39,057 bases of DNA from an uncultured Lachnospiraceae bacterium (GCA_946623875.1 CAMORO010000018.1:1-39057); one strand, 5' to 3'; shown: positions 1 through 8,303, counted from the stretch's first letter. A program made the numbers and translations. Notes: generated by a model not told the origin, from the letters alone.

Positions 1-87
1 GGGGCATATTTTATAAATATATGTATTGGATGAATCCAAAACAGCGAAAAATACGCAGTATTTTGAGCCTGTTCTGAATAGTTACAA
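1..87 (+). repeat. Edge-truncated copy of structured interspersed repeat
   Basis: This stretch aligns closely with the minus strand of the element at 18521-18654. It holds a weak AT hairpin (5-23), a stem-loop TTGGA-TGAA-TCCAA (26-39), a stem-loop AAAATAC-GCA-GTATTTT (48-64) and the tail TTCTGAATAGTTACAA (72-87). Against the other copy, each of the two good stems differs by one compensatory pair (T-A to C-G; A-T to G-C), which favours RNA structure. The 5' arm of the outer stem, expected as ACTATTCAGAAC, would lie just before base 1 and cannot be seen. No gene is supported here; a 61-codon frame across it is judged spurious. Confidence 0.6.
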
Positions 88-193
88 TATATGTTGTATA
101 AATACCTGTTCCGGGCTGAATTCCAAGACATCCGGACGGCAATTTCAACAATTTCATATACTGAATTTTGTTAGTTTTTTTATGAAGAAAAAT

Positions 194-222
194 GTCACAA
201 ACGAGGTTTAATGTGTTATAAT
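194..222 (+). promoter_or_regulatory. Extended -10 promoter for yjfB
   Basis: TGT-TATAAT at 214-222 is a perfect extended -10 element. The -35 region near 194-199 (GTCACA) is weak, as is usual when an extended -10 is present. It lies about 45 bases before the yjfB start. No flagellar sigma-D type promoter (TAAA-N15-GCCGATAT) is visible, although yjfB relatives are often under that sigma factor. Confidence 0.55.
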
Positions 223-268
223 GTTTTCACACGGAAGGGAAAAGAAGGCCACATAAGGAGGTGGGGCT

Positions 269-463
269 ATGGAAATAACACCGATGATCGATATTCCGTC
301 ATTATCAATGGCAATGTCACAGAACAAGGTGATGAGTGATGTATCGGTTGCAATGCTTGACACTTCACTTGATGTATTCAAGGATGCAGGCGAATCGATG
401 ACGAAGATGATGGAACAGTCAGTTAATCCGAATATAGGCGGAAATATTGATATTTCCGTTTAA
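269..463 (+). CDS. YjfB family putative motility protein
   Basis: A 64-residue protein that matches the YjfB family by its pattern: a short N-terminal MEITPMIDIPSLSMAMSQ, a middle helix with alternating V/A and D/S, then a C-terminal MMEQSVNPNIGGNIDISV. Family members are short, lack a signal peptide, and are named for a presumed motility link seen in Bacillus; their biochemical role is not known. The ribosome binding site AAGGAGGTGG sits about 7 bases before the ATG. It is a single-gene unit with its own extended -10 promoter and a strong terminator after it. The identification rests on recognised sequence character only. Confidence 0.8.
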   Translation: MEITPMIDIPSLSMAMSQNKVMSDVSVAMLDTSLDVFKDAGESMTKMMEQSVNPNIGGNIDISV

Positions 464-498
464 ACGCAAATATAATTCTCTATCAAAACATCCTCTTT

Positions 499-526
499 AA
501 AACAGCCGGGTCGCGCCGGCTGTTTT
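499..526. terminator. Bidirectional terminator between yjfB and CPBP gene
   Basis: An 11-bp perfect stem, AAAACAGCCGG (499-509) with CCGGCTGTTTT (516-526) and a six-base loop. It is followed by T residues on the plus strand and preceded by A residues, so it can serve both convergent genes. Confidence 0.85.
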
Positions 527-544
527 TACTTGCATCGGATCCCG

Positions 545-1507
545 TTACATAAAGAAGTCGAGCACCATGTCCAGAAGAAAGATCACAAACAGGCACAGAA
601 CTATGGCAACATATCCCGCAGCACTCAGTACATGCGGTTTGGCCGCTTCCTCATCATCTTTCCTTTCCGGCTTGCCAAACATTGACACCACATGTTCAAG
701 CCGCCCCTGATTCTTGCAAATAAAAATATATACACCGGCCGCAAGCGCTGTACAGAACAATGACATTACAAGCAATATACCGATAGCCTGCAGCTTATCA
801 TCCAGAGTCACCTGATCATTTACTCCTGACAGGATATCTATTCCCATTGCCGAATACATCTTATCGGCGGCGAGCATCAGCAGGACATTCCATGTGTTTA
901 TCACCATATGTGCCGTAACGGATGCCCAAATGCTTCCTGTTCCTTCGATCAGCATTCCAAACACAACACCGAGAACAAGCGCATAGCTCAACTGATTGAG
1001 ATTAAGATGCATAAGCCCGAAAAACAGAGCGCTTAAAACAGCAGCGGCAAAGATATATCCGGATCTTCTTAAGCCTCCGAAAATAACACCCCTGAAGGTG
1101 AATTCCTCACAGAACGGACCAAGTATTCCAACCATAAAAATGATCATCGGCACAGACAGACCGTCGAACCTGCTCGAAAGCTCGATCGCAGCATTGGTCG
1201 TAAAAAGCTGTGAAAAAACGTTTATAAGACTTATGAAAGGCATGATCAGAAAAGTAAAAACTATAACAAGCAGGACAGTACTTATTTTGATCCGCCTAAA
1301 CTGCATCCATTCGATGAGATCCACATTATGAATGAGTATAAAAATAAAGGACGGAACCAATATAAGGAGCTGTGTCAGACACAGCGTCCCCATGATCCCG
1401 ATCCCTATACCGCCATAACTAAGCGTCGATATAAGTATCGACGCCGTTAAATGCAATATTATCAAACACAGAAAAAATCCGTTAACTCTCTTACTGTCTT
1501 TATTCAT
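545..1507 (-). CDS. CPBP family intramembrane glutamic endopeptidase
   Basis: A 320-residue polytopic membrane protein of the CPBP/CAAX protease (Abi) family. All three family motifs are present: EExxxR as E134, E135, R139; the FxxxH motif with H167; and HxxxN with H200 and N204. At least seven hydrophobic segments are seen, with a charged stretch (about 276-290) before a final membrane segment. Bacterial members process prenylated or membrane peptides, or act in bacteriocin immunity; the substrate here is unknown. It follows the 77-residue gene by 21 bases in the same direction, so the two are probably co-transcribed. Confidence 0.88.
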   Translation of the reverse strand: MNKDSKRVNGFFLCLIILHLTASILISTLSYGGIGIGIMGTLCLTQLLILVPSFIFILIHNVDLIEWMQFRRIKISTVLLVIVFTFLIMPFISLINVFSQLFTTNAAIELSSRFDGLSVPMIIFMVGILGPFCEEFTFRGVIFGGLRRSGYIFAAAVLSALFFGLMHLNLNQLSYALVLGVVFGMLIEGTGSIWASVTAHMVINTWNVLLMLAADKMYSAMGIDILSGVNDQVTLDDKLQAIGILLVMSLFCTALAAGVYIFICKNQGRLEHVVSMFGKPERKDDEEAAKPHVLSAAGYVAIVLCLFVIFLLDMVLDFFM

Positions 1508-1528
1508 ACTCCTATGGGTCTTTTCCCT

Positions 1529-1762
1529 TTATGCATTAACCATAAAGTTAACGATCTTGTCGATATCCTCGGGCTCATAAGCAACTATCTCAAGCTCCTC
1601 AATAGTACCGTCCGAAAAGATATTTGCAAGTGAAACATACTGTGACAGCTTGGATTTAAGATTAAGACGGTCTCCCTCACCTGTAACCAGCTCAACCTTA
1701 CCCTTGCATCCGTCTACTACCGAAAAAAACTTCTCAATGTCATTAATCTTTGTAACCTTCAT
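1529..1762 (-). CDS. Small conserved protein of unknown function (77 aa)
   Basis: I do not recognise a function. The protein is 77 residues, acidic, without signal peptide or membrane segment, and reads like one small alpha/beta domain (KVTKINDIEKFFSVVDGCKGKVELVTGEGD at the start, an acidic EPEDIDKIVNFMVNA end). A clear ribosome binding site AAAGGAG stands 7 bases before the ATG, which supports real translation. I have an impression that close relatives occur in other Lachnospiraceae, some carrying a doubtful 'polyA polymerase' label, but the sequence shows nothing of that enzyme. It probably shares a transcript with the CPBP protease gene 21 bases downstream. Confidence 0.7.
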   Translation of the reverse strand: MKVTKINDIEKFFSVVDGCKGKVELVTGEGDRLNLKSKLSQYVSLANIFSDGTIEELEIVAYEPEDIDKIVNFMVNA

Positions 1763-1841
1763 AATATACTCCTTTCATGATCAACTCAATTTATCATTAC
1801 ATCTGTTCATTTCAAACGCTCACAACATATAAGGCTCATGA

Positions 1842-2222
1842 TCACTTAAGTGCAACAGCCTCAACCTCGATAAGCACATCCTTCGGAAGCCTTGCAACCT
1901 CAACGCAGCTCCTTGCAGGATAACTTCCATGTGCAAAAAAACCGGCATATACCTCATTGACCTTCGCAAAATCATTCATATCCTTAATGAACACAGTTGT
2001 CTTGATAACCTTGTCCATACCGCTGCCCGCTGCCTCAAGCAATTCCTTCACGTTGGTAAGCGCCTGCTTCGCCTGCGCTTCTATCCCGCTTACTATCTCA
2101 CCCGTTGCAGGTATCACGGGTATCATACCCGATGTGTAGATACAGCCACCTGCCTCAACTGCCTGTGAATAAGGTCCTATTGCAGCCGGAGCTTTATCGG
2201 TGCTTATTATCTTTTTCTCCAC
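1842..2222 (-). CDS. ridA: RidA family reactive intermediate/imine deaminase
   Basis: A protein of about 126 residues matching RidA (YjgF/UK114), which hydrolyses reactive enamine/imine intermediates such as 2-aminoacrylate released by PLP enzymes. Family landmarks are APAAIGPYSQAVEAGG near the start, the GMIPVIPATGEIV loop, and PARSCVEVARLPKDVLIEVEAVA at the end, which includes the conserved arginine of the active site. Two GTG starts are possible. I choose the one at 2222 because AAAGGGG lies 8 bases before it; the GTG at 2231 would abut that site and add three residues. It has its own promoter and is not part of the cvfB operon upstream. Confidence 0.9.
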   Translation of the reverse strand: MEKKIISTDKAPAAIGPYSQAVEAGGCIYTSGMIPVIPATGEIVSGIEAQAKQALTNVKELLEAAGSGMDKVIKTTVFIKDMNDFAKVNEVYAGFFAHGSYPARSCVEVARLPKDVLIEVEAVALK

Positions 2223-2302
2223 TCCTGTCACCCCTTTCGTCCATAACAGCCTCTCCTGCGCTGTCCTGTGATATTTCTTCTCTTTTCTCTGTGTCAGACT
2301 AC

Positions 2303-2331
2303 GTTATAACACGTTTTAGGCTTTTTGTAAA
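2303..2331 (-). promoter_or_regulatory. Sigma-A promoter for ridA
   Basis: On the minus strand TTTACA (2331-2326), a 17-base spacer, then TATAAC (2308-2303) with an extended TG before the -10. It sits about 80 bases before the ridA start and just beyond the end of cvfB. Confidence 0.7.
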
Positions 2332-2341
2332 CCCACTTATA

Positions 2342-3181
2342 CTACAGTCTGCGAATGGACTTATCGGTGATCTCTATCCTTCTTTCCTTATACAGCCTGC
2401 CCACCGCACGTTTGAATTCATTCTTACTCATATTGAATTCGCGTTTAATGGTTTCGGGGGAAGCCTTATCATTGAATGGCAGTACCCCGTCAAAAGCCTC
2501 TATGACCTTCATGATCTTTTCGGCATCCTCATCCATCTGGATATACGCCTTCTTGCGGATGCTCAGTGTCAGCTTGCCGTCATCCCTGATCCCGGTGATC
2601 CTTGCATGTATCTTCTGCCCCTCTCTTACATCGCCGAAGAGTTCCTTCTTCGGAATAAGTGCCGAATACTCGTCATCCACCGCAACAAAGGCTCCGAAAT
2701 TGTCGCTGATCAGATACACCCTTCCCTCTACCTCTTCACCGACCCTGTAATTGTGATCGGTATCAAGGTAATCATAAACATTCATGGTAAGACACAGCCT
2801 TGAACTCTTGTCAATATACAGTGCAACAAGGCACTCATCACCCGGATGCAGCCTGTATGTCTGTTCCCTGTACGGAAGCAGCAGATCCTTCTCAAGTCCC
2901 CAGTCAACAAAGGCACCTATCTTACCTACTTCCTTAACCTTAAGTACGGCAACCCCGCCCTTCTTTATAAGCGGTGTATTTACGGTCGCTATCAGCCTGT
3001 CCTTACTGTCCTTATAAATAAACACATCTATTTCACTGCCGACCCTTGTACCCTCCGGCACCTGCTTTATCGGAAGAAGTATCCTCTCATCACGCGAACC
3101 GGCCTCCGTATCCGCCAGATAAGCACCGTGATCGGCAATCTTAACAACTCTCAGCAGTTGATTCTCACCCAGATTAAACAT
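2342..3181 (-). CDS. cvfB: CvfB-type S1 RNA-binding protein
   Basis: A 279-residue cytosolic protein matching CvfB/YitL: tandem S1-like OB folds in the N-terminal two thirds (for example the KVKEVGKIGAFVDWGLEKDLLLP and FGAFVAVDDEYSALIPKKELFGD strands) and a winged-helix C-terminus (MSKNEFKRAVGRLYKERRIEI). The length is normal for the family (about 280-300). Relatives bind RNA and influence virulence-factor expression in Staphylococcus; the molecular target is unclear. It begins 9 bases after prs and is the last gene of the dnaD-dnaI-prs-cvfB run. Confidence 0.88.
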   Translation of the reverse strand: MFNLGENQLLRVVKIADHGAYLADTEAGSRDERILLPIKQVPEGTRVGSEIDVFIYKDSKDRLIATVNTPLIKKGGVAVLKVKEVGKIGAFVDWGLEKDLLLPYREQTYRLHPGDECLVALYIDKSSRLCLTMNVYDYLDTDHNYRVGEEVEGRVYLISDNFGAFVAVDDEYSALIPKKELFGDVREGQKIHARITGIRDDGKLTLSIRKKAYIQMDEDAEKIMKVIEAFDGVLPFNDKASPETIKREFNMSKNEFKRAVGRLYKERRIEITDKSIRRL

Positions 3182-3190
3182 AATCAGTTC

Positions 3191-4381
3191 CTACTGTACC
3201 ACTTCACCCGCATTATATCTGTTTACAAGACTGTGAATACGCTCAAAAGGATCGAGCAGATCCGAGATCGACGTATCATGATTGAGGGTATCGATTATAT
3301 AAGCAATATACTTACTCATATCACAGCTTATGTAATAAGGCTTCTCAAGAAGCTCCGGCATCTGATAAACGAGATTGGTCGTCAGTACCTTGTCAAACAG
3401 TCCTTCTTCATATGCGTCATCAAAAACCTTAAGACCCTTCGTGAACAGACCAAAGGTTGCCGCAATGAATATCCTTCCGGCCTTACGCTTCTTAAGCTGT
3501 CTTGCCACATCGAGCACGCTTTCACCCGAAGATATCATATCATCAACCACAAGTACATCCTTACCTTCTACCGAGGAGCCAAGGAATTCATGACTGACTA
3601 TGGGATTACGCCCGTCAACTATCTTGGTGTAGTCACGTCTCTTATAAAACATTCCCATATCAAGTCCAAGCATATTCGCAAGATAGATGGCTCTTGACAT
3701 ACCTCCCTCATCGGGACTTATCATCATCATATGCTCGGAATTTATCTTAAGGTCATGTACACTTCCGAGAAGTCCCTTTACGAACTGATATGCAGGCCTT
3801 ACGGTTTCAAATCCGGACAGCGGGATCGCGTTCTGCACTCTCGGATCATGCGCATCAAAGGTGATGATGTTGTCTACACCCATCCTGACCATTTCCTGAA
3901 GAGCAATCGCACAGTCAAGGGATTCCCTTGCGCTTCTCTTGTGCTGGCGGCTCTCATACAGGAAGGGCATTATTACCGTGATCCTTCTTGCCTTACCGCC
4001 TACCGCGGCTATTATCCTCTTAAGATCCTGATAATGATCATCCGGGGACATATGGTTCTCATGACCGCACAGCCTGTAGGTCAGGCTGTAATTAGTGATA
4101 TCCACAAGTATATACAGATCCGTACCGCGTACCGACTCATTTATCACGCCCTTGGCCTCGCCGGTCCCGAACCGGTTTATCTGGGCATCAAGTATGTATG
4201 ATTCTCTCTGGTATCCGGCAAAAGGAAGCGAATCCTTATGTTCATTTTCCCTTTCCGTCCGCCACTTGACCAGATAATCGTCGATCTTGTGTCCCAGATC
4301 TATGCATCCCTCCAGCGGTATCATGCGGAGAGATCCTACAGGGATCGATTCCAGGTTACGTTTTTCCTCACGGTTAGGCAT
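3191..4381 (-). CDS. prs: Ribose-phosphate pyrophosphokinase, long form
   Basis: It makes PRPP from ribose 5-phosphate and ATP for nucleotide, histidine and tryptophan synthesis. The PRPP-binding loop DVLVVDDMISSGES and the substrate segments YESRQHKRSARE and FDAHDPRVQNAIP are clear. At about 396 residues it is some 80 longer than the usual 310-320 form; the extra length is an N-terminal addition and small insertions, a form I associate with Lachnospiraceae. A GTG at 4393 overlaps the dnaI stop, but I prefer ATG at 4381 because GAGG lies 6 bases before it. It sits tightly after dnaI, so it is translationally linked. Confidence 0.9.
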   Translation of the reverse strand: MPNREEKRNLESIPVGSLRMIPLEGCIDLGHKIDDYLVKWRTERENEHKDSLPFAGYQRESYILDAQINRFGTGEAKGVINESVRGTDLYILVDITNYSLTYRLCGHENHMSPDDHYQDLKRIIAAVGGKARRITVIMPFLYESRQHKRSARESLDCAIALQEMVRMGVDNIITFDAHDPRVQNAIPLSGFETVRPAYQFVKGLLGSVHDLKINSEHMMMISPDEGGMSRAIYLANMLGLDMGMFYKRRDYTKIVDGRNPIVSHEFLGSSVEGKDVLVVDDMISSGESVLDVARQLKKRKAGRIFIAATFGLFTKGLKVFDDAYEEGLFDKVLTTNLVYQMPELLEKPYYISCDMSKYIAYIIDTLNHDTSISDLLDPFERIHSLVNRYNAGEVVQ

Positions 4382-4389
4382 GAATATCC

Positions 4390-5364
4390 TCACTTTCTGC
4401 TTGAAGCTCTCTTAATCTTAATCCTCAGATCCTTAATGCTTGGTTTTATCATCCTGTATTTACCGTAAATCCTTGAGAAAGTCCTCTCCGAATATCTCCC
4501 GGAAATATCCTCAATGGACAGATTGGTCGATATGATCGTTGCCCTGTTCCTGTTATCACGTTCATTGATAATCAGAAACAACTGGCTCTGGACAAACGAA
4601 TTGGTCATCTCCGTTCCCAGATCATCTATGATCAGCAGATCACAGTCAAAAATATCCTCGTGCATCCGGTTTATATCCTCGCTGACCTCACCGGACCTGA
4701 ACGCATACTTAGCAAGTGTATCAAATAATTGATAAGCTGTAAAGTAAATAACCGAGTGTCCCTTCTTAAGCAGTTCGTTGGCGATGCAGTTAGTCAGGAA
4801 GGTCTTTCCCACACCCACTTCGCCGTAAAACAGCAGATTCTCGTATTTACTGTCAAAATCATTTACATATGCCTTGCAGTTGTCGATAATGGTCTGCATT
4901 GCCGGAAGTTCCGTATCATCATAATAATCCATGCTCAGAGTGTCGAAATTCTCACGTTTAAGAACATTTTCTATATTGGACTGCGAATACAGATGCTTTA
5001 TTATGGCCTGCTTAAGGCAGTGACACCTGACACCGTCCACATAGCCCGTATCCCCGCATTCCTTACATTCATATACGGGTTCAAGGTAATCCTCGGGGAA
5101 CCCCGCTTCCCTCATAAGCTCCTTTTTCCTTGCGGATATATCCCTGATCGTCTGTCTTAACGCATTTAAGGCACTTACATCTCCTCCGATAAGCTTCCTT
5201 CCCTGTTCTAAGGAGATTTCAGCCACACGCCGGTCAAGTGCCTCATATTCCGGTATCCTGTCATACACCTCACGCTTTCTTTCCATGGTAAGGTGTCTTG
5301 CTCTATTCTGTTTTTCTTCGTATGTACGCATTATTTCATCGTACTGCGCATTAGATATCGACAT
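4390..5364 (-). CDS. dnaI: Helicase loader, DnaC/DnaI-type AAA+ ATPase
   Basis: A 324-residue protein of the DnaC/DnaI family, which loads the replicative helicase onto DNA. The N-terminal half has a coiled-coil region and a zinc-binding cluster C100, C103, C114, C116. The AAA+ core has Walker A GEVGVGKT (181-188), Walker B LLIIDDLGTE and an SNLS sensor-like segment. It lies 9 bases after the DnaD-domain gene, a pairing known for primosomal loaders in Firmicutes, which supports chromosomal replication rather than a phage role. The symbol follows function; in many Clostridia it is labelled only ATP-binding protein. Confidence 0.9.
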   Translation of the reverse strand: MSISNAQYDEIMRTYEEKQNRARHLTMERKREVYDRIPEYEALDRRVAEISLEQGRKLIGGDVSALNALRQTIRDISARKKELMREAGFPEDYLEPVYECKECGDTGYVDGVRCHCLKQAIIKHLYSQSNIENVLKRENFDTLSMDYYDDTELPAMQTIIDNCKAYVNDFDSKYENLLFYGEVGVGKTFLTNCIANELLKKGHSVIYFTAYQLFDTLAKYAFRSGEVSEDINRMHEDIFDCDLLIIDDLGTEMTNSFVQSQLFLIINERDNRNRATIISTNLSIEDISGRYSERTFSRIYGKYRMIKPSIKDLRIKIKRASSRK

Positions 5365-5373
5365 ACATTATCC

Positions 5374-6477
5374 TTAATTCGTAAGTGCATCCTTTTCAAG
5401 CTCGGCATAATCATACTTCCTCTGGGAGAAATTATTGAAATCCGATGACTGTGATGCCGCACCGTTTGTCCGTCCCGAAGGAGCAGGCCTGGCAGCCTTC
5501 TTTGATCTCTTCATGGAATGAGCAGCATCAAGCTTATCTATATCCTTAAGCTCCTTAACGCCTGCCTCCTTCCAGTTCGAAAGTATCGAATCCGCATATT
5601 CAAAGCTTGCGCTGTGAATGTTCATTATTGTCCTGTTACATGCCTCGCAGATGATATCAATGCCAAAGCCGTATACCCTGTTCCATTTGCACACATATGA
5701 TATTTCCGGCTCGATCGGATTCCTTCCGCTTATACCGAAGGCCCTGAACACCTCATATACTTCCTTCGGAGCATTTCCCGTTCGTGCTTTGGCTTCATCC
5801 ACGGATGTTATACCTGTTTCCACCCATGTTTTCGCAACCGACTCGATGTATTTGATATTTTTCTTTTTATTGTTTGCACAATACTCGATAAGATACTCGA
5901 TAAGGTCGGGCTCAAAGCCGTATTTATCGTACATAAACAGTATTGAACTTATCTCATCCGGTCTTAAAGTCTTGGCCAGATACGTTTCCGCAATAAAGAG
6001 AAGCTGGCTTATCTCAGGCCTGCTCTTAAACTGCATGAGCTCCTCTGCCGTATATGAGCTCTTATTCGAAAAATCGATCACCTTGACTCTGCCTCCGTCA
6101 CCGGGGATGTCCATGCCCTCGTTAGGATCACCGTATCCCGGATCCATCTCATTTACCGGATACACGGAAGCCGGCATACCGGAGCGGATGTCAAGCAGCC
6201 TGATACCCGTAAGACTTCCCATGGAATTAAAGCTTAATGAAATAACCCTTTTGATATCCCAGTACTTAAGCGCCCTGAGAACATCCTTCTCGGTATAATT
6301 GAAATGATCCGCAATATCTTCAACGGATATATCCGCACCCGTGTTAATATATCTCAACAGGTATAAATATACCTTTATCTGAGCATCATTGGCTTCCGTC
6401 ATGTAATTGTCAATGAAGATGTTACTCACCACCGTAACATCCGAGGAATAATCCATGCTTATGGCTATACTTCCCAT
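5374..6477 (-). CDS. DnaD-domain replication initiation protein
   Basis: A protein of about 367 residues with an N-terminal winged-helix DnaD domain (roughly 10-100: NDAQIKVYLYLLRYINTG and DIADHFNYTEKDVLRAL) and a C-terminal DnaB_2/DnaD-type domain (about 165-245: YDKYGFEPDLIEYLIEYC, then YIESVAKTWVETGI). A charged, low-complexity tail follows. Such proteins remodel the origin and recruit the helicase-loader complex. ATG at 6477 is chosen over GTG at 6486 because AGGTG lies 7 bases before it. It is the first gene of the operon with dnaI, prs and cvfB. Confidence 0.87.
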   Translation of the reverse strand: MGSIAISMDYSSDVTVVSNIFIDNYMTEANDAQIKVYLYLLRYINTGADISVEDIADHFNYTEKDVLRALKYWDIKRVISLSFNSMGSLTGIRLLDIRSGMPASVYPVNEMDPGYGDPNEGMDIPGDGGRVKVIDFSNKSSYTAEELMQFKSRPEISQLLFIAETYLAKTLRPDEISSILFMYDKYGFEPDLIEYLIEYCANNKKKNIKYIESVAKTWVETGITSVDEAKARTGNAPKEVYEVFRAFGISGRNPIEPEISYVCKWNRVYGFGIDIICEACNRTIMNIHSASFEYADSILSNWKEAGVKELKDIDKLDAAHSMKRSKKAARPAPSGRTNGAASQSSDFNNFSQRKYDYAELEKDALTN

Positions 6478-6608
6478 TAACCACACCTGCCGTCAGTTAT
6501 TCCCCTTATACTCTCCCCTGATCTGTCACAAGTTATACCCTTATGACCGTTCGCTGTCTCTTGATCCTTTCCTTGCCACACAAGGATCCCAAGAACTTAG
6601 CAATAGGG

Positions 6609-6637
6609 ATTATAGCACAGAAAACCGGCAGAGGAAA
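6609..6637 (-). promoter_or_regulatory. Candidate extended -10 promoter for dnaD operon
   Basis: The minus strand reads TGC-TATAAT with the hexamer at 6614-6609. No good -35 is seen, so this depends on the extended -10. It would give a leader of about 125 bases, which includes a possible CCTTG/CAAGG hairpin near 6570-6585 without a T run. Confidence 0.4.
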
Positions 6638-6682
6638 CAAAATCTTATGCTCAGAAAACCCGTTCATTTTGTATGATTTTAC

Positions 6683-6844
6683 TGTGGATAATAACGAAAC
6701 CCTGTACGTTTTTTGTTATGGATACCTCATAAACCCCAAAACATAAGAGGTCATTAAATTCCCTGTAACTTTTTACGTCAACCAAAAAATCCACAACCCG
6801 ATTTGGGATAAATCCCCTCATCCGGTTGTGGATATTGTGGATAA
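6683..6844. promoter_or_regulatory. Group of DnaA-box-like sequences in the dnaD-murC gap
   Basis: The 368-base gap between dnaD and murC has two perfect 9-mers TGTGGATAA (TTATCCACA on the other strand) at 6683-6691 and 6836-6844, an 8/9 match at 6827-6835 and 7/9 matches at 6787-6795 and 6803-6811. The two central ones coincide with the arms of the murC terminator and may be by-products of it. DnaA is known to bind upstream of replication-loader genes in Bacillus; DnaA control here is an inference. Confidence 0.4.
6784..6832 (-). terminator. Terminator after murC
   Basis: On the minus strand a long hairpin pairs TCCACAACC (6832-6824) with GGTTGTGGA (6798-6790), continues through one mismatch and three more pairs, and has an inner GGGAT/ATCCC stem. 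Six T residues follow (6789-6784). It lies directly after the murC stop codon. Confidence 0.8.
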
Positions 6845-8254
6845 CTATTCCTTAAGAAGATCCTCGCCGATATTTACTACATCTCCGGCTCCCATGGTTA
6901 TCAACAGATCCCCACGCAAAGTTTTTTTTCTGAGGAACTCCTCTATCTCTTTAAATGTGGAAAAGCAGTATGCCTCACGCCCCTGTTTCTTAAGTGCATC
7001 ACATATTAGCGAAGAACTCATTCCCAGAGTATCCTTCTCCCTTGCGGCATATATTTCGGCCAGAACAACCACATCCGCAAGCTTAAGAGCATCTACGAAT
7101 TCATCAAACAATGCTTTCGTCCTTGTATATGTATGCGGCTGAAATACGCATACTACCCTGTTATGCGGATAATTCCGGGCTGTTTTAAGGGTTGCCCTGA
7201 TCTCGGTAGGATGATGTGCATAGTCATCTATTATGGTCACTTCTCCCATCCTGCCCTTAAACTGAAAGCGTCTGTCTGTACCCTCAAATCTTTCAAAGCC
7301 ACGTACTACCGCGTCCCTGTCTATGTTAAGATGCTCTGCAAGCGCTATTGCCGCAAGCGCATTTCCTATATTGTGCTCACCCGGGACTTTCAGCCCTATC
7401 CTCACATCATTCAGAAGCGCAGAGTCACTGTCCTTTTCTTTTCTGACCTTAACATCAAAAGAAGCGCATCCGAGATCATCATATGAAATATTTAAGGCCG
7501 TCAGATCAGCATCCGTTCCTTCATTATGCGATACGGTCATTACCCTGCACTTAAGTCCCTGAGTGATCTCCTCATATCTTTCTATATCTGCATTGATTAT
7601 TAGCAGTCCGTCATCGGGAAGAAGCTGTGCAAACCGCCTGAATGATGCCCTGATATCATCGATATCCTTGAAAAAGTCAAGATGATCCTCATCAATATTA
7701 AGAATGATATCGACTGTGGGATTGAAACTCAGAAAGCTGTTGGTGTACTCACAGGCCTCGGTGACAAAGTTGCCCGAATGCCCGATACGTATATTTCCGC
7801 CTATTTCTTTAAGCATGCCTCCGACAGATACAGTGGGATCCATTCCCGCTTCCATGAGTATATCCGTAACCATTGAAGTTGTGGTTGTCTTTCCGTGTGT
7901 ACCTGCCACCGCAACAGCCAATTCGTAGTTGCTCATTATCTGTCCGAGAAGTTCAGCCCTTGTAAGTTCGGGAATACCCCTTCTCCTCACCTCGGCAAGC
8001 TCCTCATTGTCATCTTTTATCGCTGCCGTATAAACGACCAGCTCAATATCATCACTTATATTAGCCGCACACTGCCCGTAATATACGGTAATACCCTTTT
8101 CTTCCAGTGTCTTTGTAAGCTCCGATTCCCCTCTGTCGGAACCCGACACCTTAAACCCACGGTCAAGCAGTATTTCAGCAAGACCGCTCATACTGATACC
8201 ACCGATCCCGATGAAATGCACCCTGACCGGAGCACTGTAATCAATCCTGTACAT
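6845..8254 (-). CDS. murC: UDP-N-acetylmuramate--L-alanine ligase
   Basis: A cytosolic ATP-dependent ligase that adds L-alanine to UDP-MurNAc, the first peptide-forming step of peptidoglycan synthesis. A Rossmann-type GIGGISMSGLAEILL lies at the N-terminus, the ATP loop GTHGKTTTT at 118-126, the DEDHLDFF segment of the central domain further on, and the C-terminal IDDYAHHPTEI and VFQPHTYTRTK motifs are present. At 469 residues it is full length. GGGGAGG-type ribosome binding bases precede the ATG. It follows ahcY by 49 bases in the same direction and ends in a strong terminator. Confidence 0.97.
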   Translation of the reverse strand: MYRIDYSAPVRVHFIGIGGISMSGLAEILLDRGFKVSGSDRGESELTKTLEEKGITVYYGQCAANISDDIELVVYTAAIKDDNEELAEVRRRGIPELTRAELLGQIMSNYELAVAVAGTHGKTTTTSMVTDILMEAGMDPTVSVGGMLKEIGGNIRIGHSGNFVTEACEYTNSFLSFNPTVDIILNIDEDHLDFFKDIDDIRASFRRFAQLLPDDGLLIINADIERYEEITQGLKCRVMTVSHNEGTDADLTALNISYDDLGCASFDVKVRKEKDSDSALLNDVRIGLKVPGEHNIGNALAAIALAEHLNIDRDAVVRGFERFEGTDRRFQFKGRMGEVTIIDDYAHHPTEIRATLKTARNYPHNRVVCVFQPHTYTRTKALFDEFVDALKLADVVVLAEIYAAREKDTLGMSSSLICDALKKQGREAYCFSTFKEIEEFLRKKTLRGDLLITMGAGDVVNIGEDLLKE

Positions 8255-8303
8255 TTATTCCTCTTTCCTCCCCTTTAATAATCCTAGCATTCCGTCAGGC
8301 TTC

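Noticed and set aside
26-211. 61-codon open frame at the window start
   Set aside because: It runs through the hairpins of the repeat element, has no ribosome binding site and no protein-like composition.
2105-2803. Long plus-strand open frames over ridA, cvfB, prs and fapA
   Set aside because: These mirror real minus-strand genes and carry no recognisable domains.
6683-6844. Replication origin (oriC)
   Set aside because: No dnaA, dnaN or gidA/mnmG gene is nearby and no long AT-rich unwinding region stands out; the box count is too low.
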